Source: Heligmosomoides polygyrus polygyrus (Eukaryota > Nematoda > Chromadorea > Rhabditida > Heligmosomidae). From it: 64,000 nt of DNA. Below the pieces are notes generated by a model, which searched no databases, was not told the DNA's origin, and was given only the letters and a program-made list of their open reading frames with translations. The translations under genes were made by a program, and so were the position numbers. The DNA lies in contig OX377203.1 in assembly GCA_947396885.1 (NCBI GenBank), forward strand, positions 1,302,001-1,366,000. Direction: 5' to 3'. Shown here one piece after another: positions 40,101-52,100 of this stretch (position 1 is the first letter of the stretch; the number at the start of each line of letters is the position of its first letter).

Positions 40101-43100
40101 GCCCTCACTGAATGGTGCGCACATTCAATGCGGTCTAATTGGCTGGGGCGTTCCCATCTTCCGATGCTGCCCGTCTTCGCGACATATACCTTTTTTTTGC
40201 TCAAATATTTGTTAAAGCTGGATACTCTGTGTTTAGATTTTTCATGGGCAGATGTCTAAATTATTTACTTTTTCTGTCATTAGTTATTACTGTTAGTGTT
40301 AGGTTATTTTGCTCCTGTATCCCTCCAATTTTGTTTGTTTAAAAAATTCTGTTGGAGATGGAAATTATGTCTTTTATATTGATCGCGCATTTATTATTTC
40401 TATTTCTTTCGCTTCTTTGAAGCAGTCTTTTATTTGAAAAAAGCATATGATTATTCGTTTTGCTCGATTTCTACAATACGATTCGGCTTCAAATTTCTAT
40501 TAATGAACTTATCAGGCGCTTATTTATGGTTCACTTTTTTGCTCTACTCTTCTATTTATTTATCTTTTCTGTTTGAAAGAACTAAATTATGAATATTTAG
40601 CACCATTTATTGACACACGGTTTGATTCGATTTAGTTTCGATTCAGTTTGTTAGCATTTTCATTTATTTTACCTGTATCACCTGTCGTCCATTTGATCAT
40701 CGACTTGCTCGAGCGGGTGCCAGCAGCGTCTCCATTCGTCCCTGTCGCGTGCCAGAGTGGTCCAATGGATCCTCCTCGCTCGAGGGACACGAAGAGCGTC
40801 ATATCGGTCGTTCAGGGCTTTCACGAAGAAGTCCGACCAACGCGTTGGTGGGCGTCCTGGTGTTCTTTTGACATCCCGCGGAATCCAGTCGGTGATGGCT
40901 CTCGTCCAGCGGGTGTCGGCGAAGCGCATTACGTGGCCGGCCCACCTAATTTTCGACGACTTGGCCCACGCGACAGCGTCTCTGATCTTCGAACGTCGGC
41001 GAAGCTCGGAACTCCGGAGGCCTTCTCTCACTTGCGTGACTCGTGCCACTCCGAGCATCGTCCTCTCGATTCCACGCAGCGCGACGCTGATCGCGTGTTC
41101 ATCCTGCTTTCGTATAGCCCAGGTCTCTGAGGCGTATGTTAGGGCAGGAAGAACAGCGGAGTCGAATAGGTGGGCACGGAGTCGGACGTTCTTCGTCTTC
41201 TTTGCGACTTCTTCGACGCTCTTGAAAGCTCCCCAAGCCGCTCTTTTCCTCCTGCTCAGCTCTGGTGCTAGGTCGTTGGCCATGTTGACTTCGCGACCCA
41301 GATACACATAGCTGGAGCACTCGGAGATGTTCGTCCCGTTGAGCGAGATGGGGCATCAGAAACCCATCCGTTCTTCATGAACATCGTCTTCGTAAGATTC
41401 AGCTGCAGTCCAACGCTTCCACATACACGATCGAAGTCGGCCAGCATTCGCTCCGCCTGGCTGATGCTCGGTGTTATGAGCACGATGTCGTCAGCGAAGC
41501 GAAGATGATGTAGTTGCCGGCCGTCGACCTTCACTCCCATGTCTTCCCATTCTAGTTCGCGCATGACGTTTTCGAATGTAGCGCTGAAGAGCTTCGGGGA
41601 TGTGGTATCCCCTGCCGAACCCCTCTCTTTACGCCGATGACGACGTCGTTGTAGAATGGAGAGATCTTGGTCGTGAATCCACTGTACAGCTCTCGAAGGA
41701 CTCTGATGTACTGAGTAGGAACCCCTGAGTGAGCAGGGCTTCGAGGACCGCTTCAGTCTCGACGGAGTCGAATGCCTTCTTCAGGTCGATGAATGTAAGG
41801 CAAAGCGGCAGCTTGTACTCTCGCGACACTTCGATGAGAGCAAAGTGTTTTTAAAAAATCAACTAATGTGAAATTTTTATTTTATTTCTACGCATTTTGC
41901 TTTCTTTTACTTTACTTATCTTTACTTTAGGAGCATATCTAAGGAGCATTTAATACTTCATTGTCCTTTTTTTGTTTTTATTTTGTTTGCTGAAAGTAAT
42001 CGGTTTAGTTTGCGGTTTTTTACGCTCAAATTTTTTTGGGGGCTTTGTCGGTTTCAGGGATTTCTTTCAAGAACTGGAACTGAAGCTTATCTTCACATTT
42101 TAACGGCTGCCTGACTTTTGACAGCGAAGACGGCACCAGTGCCCTGCTAGGAATCGCCGCAGTTTCCAATCTCGTTTTCCTGACCAGAACTGACATCTAC
42201 CAGCGCTGTGAATGTCATTTCTTGAAATCCAATAATTTTTTCCGCGAATTTGTCTCCACGATGGTGTCATGTGTCATTTAGGCCCGGCGCGGCTCGGAGA
42301 ACCTGGCCGCTTCTGGCGTCGGTTGATCAATAGAAAGCGCTTCTTAGGGAGTAGTCAGCGTTGCGAGACGGATACTAGGAGTCAGACTGAGTAGCCTAGA
42401 AGACGATGGCGGATTCTATCCGCACAAGATGTGCCGTTGCTGCACAGAGTCATCCATCGAGAAGATTAAACCACCCGAAAAACGCCGATCGATAGTGGCC
42501 CAATAGCGAAGACGTGGCTACGATGGTTACTGGTTGGGGACGATTGGAATGCTATGGGAAGTAGACATTTTCTGGCCTCAACGACAGCTTCCTACTAACA
42601 AATGCTGGCTTTAATAGAGAAAATTGGGTCCATTAAGGGGATATGCCAGGTCGCAGTAGGCTATATTCACTCTGACTTCTCCAGTAATATAGCGTAACCA
42701 GGCGCAGTAGAAGGAAGCACCTTCACTTCGAATCGAAGTTCTTGGTTTGGGTCCCCTTTCATCCATTTCTACCAAGCTTTCCCTTCCCTCTAGGATCAGC
42801 AAATTGGTTGTAGACTTGGGCAGGGTAACTTCTGTATCGGCTGGTACCGAAATTCACTGTATAGGCCAAACCAATTGTCTGTGCGTTATCTCATTGAGAA
42901 AGAATGCGTGTCGTATCCAAACAGCGGTTAATTAGCACCGTCGTTTATCTCTTTATCGTTTGTAGAATTACTTTCCTTATAATGTGATACCCCATTGCCA
43001 GTGATTTGCACGAACAGGCACTAAAGCCCTCTCCGTTCAACCAGGAAGCGTGCCAAACTAGCCCAGTCTCGTCGTTTGGGACTTGCATGAAGGAGTCGAT

Positions 43101-46100
43101 TGAATCGTTGACGAGCCTATCATTTGCAGGTCTCACCATCAGAATCCGATGGGAGGCCTACCTAACTTTTGACGACTTGTACGAGAGTCGGCCGCTGTAA
43201 TATTTGAATTAGACTCCATGATTGCACGGCATTTTTCCACTTTGTGCTCTGGGCAACGCCATCTTGCTGGTTCCTCTCTGCGTGACCGTGGTGGAGTGTT
43301 CCTCATGTTCTCGTACGGCCTAAACCAGACCGGCGCTAGACTCAATTGCCACACAGTTTCTACCTAGTAACTAAATCTATCGTGAAATCGCTTCATAATC
43401 AGATAGCGTAGTGTAGAGAGCATCGGCCTCAAACTTGGGTAATTGAACCCTGCATATTTATCGAGCGTAAATGATGTGTTAAATTAGAGAGATTGCGTGG
43501 AGACATTCTTGTCAAGTGGGCATCAACCTGCTTCATTCCTCACACTACGGAAGCTACTAGAGTTACATGCATTTAATTGCAGTGCGATTAGTTACAAATG
43601 ACTCGCGCAATGCTAGAGTACAACTTGTGGCTTACCTACACACAAGAAATTAGACGTAGTCAAGTCTCTTGGAGGTTTGAATGCACAAGTAAGTTAATTT
43701 GGAACTCCTATTGGGATAGAAGGAGGTTGATGGATGGACGTATCTGTCTAAAATTTTCTGACAACGAGATGGATCGGCAGCGGAAATGTATCTGTGGATA
43801 AAGCATTGATTTGGCGGATGAGTTGGCAACGGGCCAGGCTCGTTGCGTCGGGTCAGAATTCAGCGGCGGAGCAAAACCCTCGCTTTGGCGGTAAATGTTC
43901 TCAGACACGCTAGCCAGGAAGCATTCAAGTCGAAACTTGCCGCTGATTTCTTCCGCCGCGCGTTCATGAATCGCGGGTAAGTGGGTGGTGGAGGTAGATT
44001 TTACACTTACCGGCCGGTAAGTCATCCATGAATCCGTGCCGAGGTCTCGGAGGCTTATGTTAGGGCAGGAAGAACAGTGGAATCGCATAGGAGGGAACGA
44101 AGCCGGACGTTCTTCGTCTTCTTCACGACTTCTTTGACGCTCTTGAAACCTTCAAAAACGCTCGTTTCCTCCTGCTCAGCTCTGGCGCTAGGTCATTGGC
44201 CATATTGACTTCGCGACCCAGATAGACGTAGCTGGAGCATTCGAAGATGTTCGTTCCGTTGAGCGAGAATGGGGCATCAGAAACTCGTACGTTCCTCATA
44301 AATATCGTCTTCGTAAGATTCAGCAGCAGTCCAACGTCGGCCGGCATTCGTACCACTTTGCCAATACTCGCTGTTATGAGCACGATGTCGTCGGCCAAGC
44401 GTGGATGGCGGATTGGCCGGCCGTCGATCTTCCCTCCACGTCTTCCCGCTCTAGATCGCACATGACGTTTTCGAAGATAGCGCTGAAGAGCTTCGGGGAT
44501 ATGGTATCCCCTTGCCGAACCACTCTCTTCACACTGACGACGACCTGCTCTGCCACTTTCTTCCACAGTACTTGTTTTGCTGTGAAATACGATTCTGTAT
44601 TTGGCTTGAGATGGGGTTTATGACCCACTTTAGGCTGCACTTTCAAGCAACACGACTTCAAAGTATGATCGTACAGCTTGCTCTACAGGGCTCGCGGCCC
44701 GCACAGGTCTCGCACCCTCTCAGGAATGGCCTCTATCAAAGGGACTTTGGACATGCAAGGCAAACTGAAAATCACACATATACGCTGCAGTTCTTCGTTC
44801 TTAGCGGTGTAACACCGAAAGATTCCGCGCTGGGCTTCTTCCCGTTCACTCGCCATTACCAAGGGAATCCTTATTAGTTTCTTTTCCTCCGCTAAATTAG
44901 ACGGTAGTCACGCTTGAGCTCGGATTGTAAAAAAAATCCATCTGTAGAACTAGAGCCACGACGTTGTTGTTCAATGATGAGGCCTTGGTTGTGAGTCCTC
45001 TGTGCATCTCTCTCGAAGTAGTCTGAGTATTGAATCGGAACTCCCTGCTAAACCACGGCTTCTATTACCTTCCCAGTGCCGCCGGAATGCCTTCGAATGA
45101 CAAATTGTACTACGTCGAGTTTACTTTAGGCATAAAGGATGGCTATAAGGGAGAACATGGGCTTTAATTTATTCATTGGCTGCGATGTTTTTCACGGCCG
45201 CCCGTCAGGATGGTATGCATTAGAATTCCGAGCTTATAGCTGGCTGATGATAAATTGACCGGACGTGGCGAAACGAAGCTGAGCTGCTGGCGACGATGGG
45301 CGATTGGCTTGGATTTCCCTTGTTATTTTTAGGCGTAGAGCCAAATACGATGGTGCAGCCGAAAAGTTTGGAAGGTTATTTATTTATTTCATGCACTACA
45401 CGTGCGCCCAAACATGGATGACGGAAAATACAAAGTTAAGCATGATAACATCTAAAACTTAAAACACAAAACAGAGAAGCTAGCGTAACACGAGCGATAG
45501 AAAATGAACAGCCACTGCAGTATAAGACGAAAAAATGATAACTTCATCATTGATTTTCTTCTATCCTGTCAGCTACTGGCCAGACCAGCTCAAATAAGCG
45601 CACTAGTCCCATATTTTAATTAATCTAGTAGATTGAATTACAGCCAGCAGTGAAAGAGTGAATATAGAAATTGAGCATTGGAAGTGTTAAATACAGACTT
45701 CCACGCCAGGGTGCTCTAGCGCAACTGACAATGTTATTCCAGCGCGGGTGTATGGTAGCACCTCTTTAACACATTCGCGACGAGAGCGTTCTCGCGCACA
45801 ATGCGCGCGACGGCCCAGTGACTTGTTGGCGCGCGTGGGTGTGCACTTATTTGTGTGGACATCGTCCCTCGCGAGGTGTTACTTCCTGTAAGTAAATTTT
45901 AATCGATCTTTGGAAGATGATCTGAACATTGGTTTGTTACTATAATTTGGGAATTTGAAAAGAAAATCGAACAAAAATATCAAAAAAGAAAGTTCTTCCC
46001 AAGAATTCCCCGTCCACACATATGAGTGGACACCGTCCATCGCGCCCTCTTCGCTGTCCACTCATATGTGTGGACACTGTCGCGAATGAGTTAAGCTAAA

Positions 46101-49100
46101 TACGCACGTCGGGCACTGGCTCTGGGGAAGCAGCTGCATTGGATAAAAAAAGTAAGAAAGAATACTTCACTTCACAAAGCACTGCTGTGCCAGAGGACCT
46201 TTGAACACTAACCTCGTGTGTCATTCTACGGGCCCGAGATGACGGCTTAGCCAGACACTATAATGCGTAGAAGTTGTAACCTGGCTGGATAGGCAAAATG
46301 GAAATAAGAACTCAAAGGTAGCAGGGGCTGCAGTGGAGGAACAGGAGAATAAGGCAATAGAGAGTGTTAGCTAAGGAAAGCGATCTCGTCAACATATTCA
46401 AAGGAATTTAGTTTAGGGAAGTTTAGTGCTTGGCAATTTTCTGGTAAACATACATTTATGACTACAGTAGAATCCTATCCTTCAATTCTAAGCTTCATCC
46501 TTTTCTCGAATTGAGTTCGGTTTTCTTCCGGGATCAGTCATTTTCCCCACCTCGGGGTATTTTTGATTGATACGACGGCGGAATGAAGACAGCTACTCTA
46601 ATTTATGACCTGCGATTTGTCAAAGAAAAACTGAATTCACAATTAATAGCCAGCCTGAGGCGATGCAGTGAGGAGTGGTGCAAGGATAAGCCTGTAGCAT
46701 TACTGCGAGCTAAAATTGCTGCTCATGTCGAATTTGCCGAGCTTGAATAGTGACATAAGTCAAGCAGATTGCATCTGTGATACAGAACGCGATGGGAAGA
46801 GCGCCCATAGTTAGCCTAACCTTAGTTTCCAAAATGCCAATCACTCTCTTTAATCATTTAAAAAAATATTTCTTTTACATTTGTCAATATTTTGTTTGTG
46901 CCGCTCGAGGTTGTTACGGTGGATCTTTATTTGCCAGGCCTAACGTTTCGACGCTCCCGTCTTCTTCAGAGGCCTGAACGTGGTGCAACTATTGGATAAG
47001 CGACTTACCCCACCAAACGCTATCCCCACTCTAGCGGTTTCGCTTCCTTAGAGAAATCACCCCTGAAAATCCATTCAAAGAGGGATAAACTTGTGTTTGA
47101 TCCATCTATGGAGTGCTTTCACAACTCTCTGTTAGTACGACCGGGCGAATGGGACTTACTGTGCGGTGCTAGATAGTATACGATAAAGATAACGACCTGC
47201 ACATGCGCCCTTCCATTCTACAGCTCGCATTTTGGCACAAACGGCAGAAAATCGTTCGTAATTGACGGGCGTTCCTGGCGGTCGTTCATGCCAGGATTTC
47301 TTGCAAAAATCCAGAACGCTTCTATTGCCTTCCTTGCCGATATTTCTGTTTCTACTGCCAACACCTTGCACTTTATCTCAAAGTCGTTACCGTTATGCTG
47401 TTCAGCTCTGTGCTTTCCGAGAGGTGTTCTGATGTTACCACGTTGTTTATTAGCCAGGTGTTCTCTAATTCGAATGGCTAGTTTTCTCCCTGTTTCCCCT
47501 ATATATGTGGAGTTACATGCTTGGCTATACATCTGATAGACTGCTCCCTCCCGGGAACAATCTCCGACCTTGCCGTACGGACATGTAACACAACTTTCTG
47601 ATAAGCACTGGTTTTCGTAGAGCCTATTCCTGACCAGTTGGTGTTTAATATTGTCGTTTGGAATGTTGACTAAAACGACATCGTTTTGCAACTGGGTTTG
47701 AACTATGCTCCTTTGAATCGCAGCAGAGACTTTATCAGATATGAAAGGTATACATAAGGGTACCCTGTTATCACGTGGTCCATTTTGTCTGCGGGTAGAA
47801 CGAGCTCTGTGCTGACACCGTGGCGATACATAGCCATTTTGCATGGCTATTTTTCGCAGTGACTCTTGTCGCTCCTGTTCACCCGTACATATTTATTTAT
47901 TTATTTATTTATTTATTATATCTGCGACTTTTTGCCAAAGTGCTGGTGAATTGATTCGTTTTTGGTGGTTCACTAACGGATGCGTCTGTAGCGAATTGTA
48001 ATAAGTATTTTATTACTTCACAACTATCAGAGCACAACGCAAATAATATCTCATAGCAGTTTATATACGGAATTCCTAGAGCAGGAGCCTAGAAGTATGG
48101 CATATATTGGTCAGGGAGGCTGATAACCTCTAGTCTTAAAAGGGTGTCCCGCGGCTAGAGTGTAGTATTTGTGCATTATCTTATTTACCTTCTTGCGGTA
48201 TCGTTAGGTCATACCTGTAGATGCTATGCAACGATGCTTATCTTATATTGTTCACCTAGACGTGTTATCATTCATACCGCTTTGCTCTATATTGTTATAT
48301 AATATCATGCATTTATTAGGTTGTCCCATAAGTCCCCGCCGTTTTTTTTTCAACGATTCACTGCATTTCGCCGGCGATCTCTTGCATAGCGCTGCACAGC
48401 TTTCCAAAGACAATGATTTGCTCTATCAGAGCATGCATTGCTTTTCTTTTTTCTTCATGAATTTTGTCAATTTTTAGGTCGTTGAAGTGAAAAGTGAAAA
48501 AGTGAAAAAGTAGCCATTTGCGCACTTGTTCTCTCCGCTTAGGTTTGTAATTTTTTGCGCAGTTTTTTGTAGCATTTGGAAGAAAATGTGCTGTACTACA
48601 ATAATATGTGTTGGACCTATTTTCTCACTTGCCCTTTGTTGATTTTTAGACCATCAAATTGGGAATTCCGACTTTTCCGTCCGAATTTTTACCAAAGCTC
48701 CGTTTCTGTGGTTGGACTTTTTTGCTTGGTGTTATATGTCGTTTGGAAGAGGATGTCTTGCTCAGTAAGAATTTGTGTCACGTTTATTAGCTCACGCTGA
48801 TTTCTGTCGAATATCAACAACTGAAGAAGGAGAAGGAGTTGTTGGTGAAGACGATTTTTCTCTTTTTGGCATTTTGTTGGAATTCAATAGAAATCAATAA
48901 ACGCAACACATAATCTTATAGAGAGAGACATCCTCTTCCGAATGACATATAACTCCAACCTAAATAGACCAACCACAGAGCAGGAGCTGTCGGCAAAAAT
49001 AACCATCCTCCTTCGGACGTCCCAATTTGATGACCTAAAAATCAACAAAGGACAAATGTGCAAATAGGACCAACACATATTCTTGTAGTACAGAACATTG

Positions 49101-52100
49101 TCTTCCAAATGCTATGAAAAACTGCGCAAAAAATTACAAACCTAAGCGGAGAGAACAAGTGCGCAAATGGCTACTTTTTCACTTTTCACTTTCCACTTTA
49201 ACGACCTAAAATTGGCAAAATTCATGATGAAAAAAGAAGTGCAATATATGTTCTGATAGAGCAAATCATTGTCTTTCGAAAGCTTTGCAGCGCTATGCAA
49301 GAGACCGCCGGCGAAATCTGCAGCGAATCGTTGAATAAAACGGCGGGGAATTATGGGACAACCTAATATATAATCAGATGTAACCCTAGTTGGGTATTCG
49401 CAACATCCTTCACACCACCATTAAAATCATGATGTTAGTGTCATCAGAGGCCCTAATAAACCACCTGTTCAAGTCGACGTTCTACGAGTTAGGGCAAAGT
49501 CAGTACCTGAAGAAGGCTGAGGACTTGCCGTTACTGATGGCTACCAATTTGGAGAAGGTCAAAAATTTGCGCATCACATCTCTTATCGATAATACGCTTT
49601 GAATTGTCTCCTGTGTGATAGGAACTGTAGTTCCACGTCCTTCCCAGCTAGGGTAGTCAGAAGTTTGAACTGTATGTTTCTAGCCGGTGATTAAGTCATC
49701 GCCTGGGTGTTTCGCCGTCGAACAATAAATTCGTTGTGGGTTGGGGGACAGTACTCCATCCGCCACATTCCCCTGACATAAACACTTCAGATTTATTGGC
49801 TAAGAAAGGTTACACAAAATTTGAAGGCATAAGTCGAGCGGTTGCCGACTTCGACTCCCAGCCTCCTCAGTCGCTTCGATGCTAAAAATACGCTCCGATG
49901 CTCTCCTGTCGACGACGTCGCCGACGTCGGTGACAAGTCGCAGCGTCAGCGACACTTCTCCGAAGTATAACATAGGCCTATGTTATACTTCGGCGACGCT
50001 GTTGTCGGCGACGTCGGCGGCAGTGTTACACGGGTTGCTACGCAGTGCGTAGCAGCCCGCGCAACACAGCGTCGCCGAAGTATAACATTGGCCATAGGCC
50101 TAAATGGAGTTATGGCAAAGCGGAGAAAACGTCGGTTTTTGCGTCTATTCCGCTCAAAAACGAAAAGATAGTATCGGTGTTGTATTTAATTTTCTTGTAA
50201 TTTCTGCATGGAGTAATTGCCCAAGTTTGGGGTTTAGTGTTCGTGTTCAGTGTCAATCGTTATTCGTTGGCATTCTGACTCTCGTATTAAGACTCGTGTG
50301 AACAAATTAAACTGATTCCGAATAGACTTAAAATTGGTTGTGGTCTTAAAGTGCTAAATGCGCACCTGTTTAGTTTAGCTATCAGGAAGAGGGAACTACT
50401 TGACAAGTGCAGTTTTCAAGTGAGGAGTGAAGAAAGGATTGAAATGACCCATTTAGGTTGTCGACGTCTATGATCTAGCGGCCTCTATAGGAAAGGATTT
50501 CGAGAAGATCATCGAACTTCATGGAAACGACTGTGTGCGCGGCATTATGCCGAAGGTACGGTTTGTCTTGTCGTAAGTGTACACTTGTATCGGCTTTGAT
50601 GGAACAAAGGAGTAGCACATCTTAGTCCTCCGTAAGGCCCCGTTTACACTTCCGACGCCGAGCGAGGCGACGGCATGTAAAGTGGCCAAATTGATCGATC
50701 GCGTCGCTCAATCAATATTGTCACTATACGTGGCGTCGCGTCGCTCGGCGTCGAAGTATAAACGGAGCCTAAGGCAGATTTTTAGGCTGTTTTAAGTGAA
50801 TGAATATGATAAAAAAGGAACTTTTAAGGTCATTTCGGCGCTGGAGACGCTGGAATCGCTAGCGAACAATAACGAACGGGAGAACGAGGAGATATTGTCG
50901 TTACAGAAGACCGTTGAACGACTCGAGAACGAAAAACAGGCTCGGCAATTGCAAACAGCAAAATTTGAAGAGGTACCGCATTTAGAAATGAGAAAATGAT
51001 AATGAATTACGAGCTCGAGACCCTCTAACCGGAAAATCTTGCGGATGTTTATGAAGAAATGGTGTTAAAAGCTCTTAAAATGTGGAGGAAAATTAGAACA
51101 AGCCAAGTGGCGAGGCGACTTTCCCGTGCTCACTTCTGGAAAATCGAAGCGAACCAGCCGTGCGCAGGTCGTTCGGTTTGGCGCGACTATCTCAAACTTG
51201 GGTAATTAAACTTTATTCACAAAACGTAACAAAAAATGCATATACATCTGCATATGCTAAACTAAGAGAGGGAGAAATGAAATGTGATTGTGAGATTGTG
51301 AGATGTGGTCCTTGTATATGACTAGTTGTACCGGATGCCTTAGAAACAGTCCGAATACGTATTGGTCCTATATAGTGAGTTGTGGTGACCAAGCGACAAA
51401 CAGGTCAATGTTTTATTTTTCCTGAAAAATTTGGATCCAATTACCGACTTTAAAAGAACGGAAGGCAGGGACGACAGCGGATAAGTTTGAAGGCCTTGTG
51501 GTCAACTACTGGTGAACTTTGTGGAGTGGCAGTTGTTGCTAGGAATTCACCGGCAGGTGACCAGATTTTCGTCCACTGGTGACCATCTTTCCTCCTGTAG
51601 TTCAGCAGGATTTTAAACAAGAATGTTCCGAATCTAATTTTCGTGCTACGTTTGCAATTTCGCTTCTACGCAATCACACAGATTGCGCCTCTTTTCACGT
51701 CTTCATCTTAGATCATAGCCCAAGTTCACCCACAGTAGGCCGCTAGCAGTTCAGATGAACATTCCCCACAGCTGAGACTGTTGTCCTACATAGGCGAATG
51801 AAGGGCTTGGTGTGGCTTGAGTGGGATCCAATGACCTGGGCTCAGGATGCACATTTCAACCGACGCCTGTTTTGACTACGCGCCCACAGTATGAAGTAAG
51901 CGGAGCTAGATTACCGCTCCTGTGTTCAGATTCTTGGGCGGAGTCAACGCAAAAGACCGCCGTTCTCACCGTATTCCTATATCTTCCTTCAAGGTGGCCT
52001 ATTCAAAAATTAAATGCTAGCATTCAACCTCAATGTTGTAGACCTATCCAATAGGTATCATCCAGTGGTTTTAGAAAGATATACAGGATGGCTGGAAAGT

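Noticed and set aside
45245..45285. Hammerhead-like CTGATGA ... GAAAC on the plus strand
   Set aside because: No stem II or closing stem could be formed between and around the core pieces.
50457..50972. JIP3/JIP4 (unc-16) identity for the RH1-bearing gene
   Set aside because: RH1 is shared, but the following RH2 motif PRFTLxELRxVLxxxN is that of RILP-like proteins and the total length is short.
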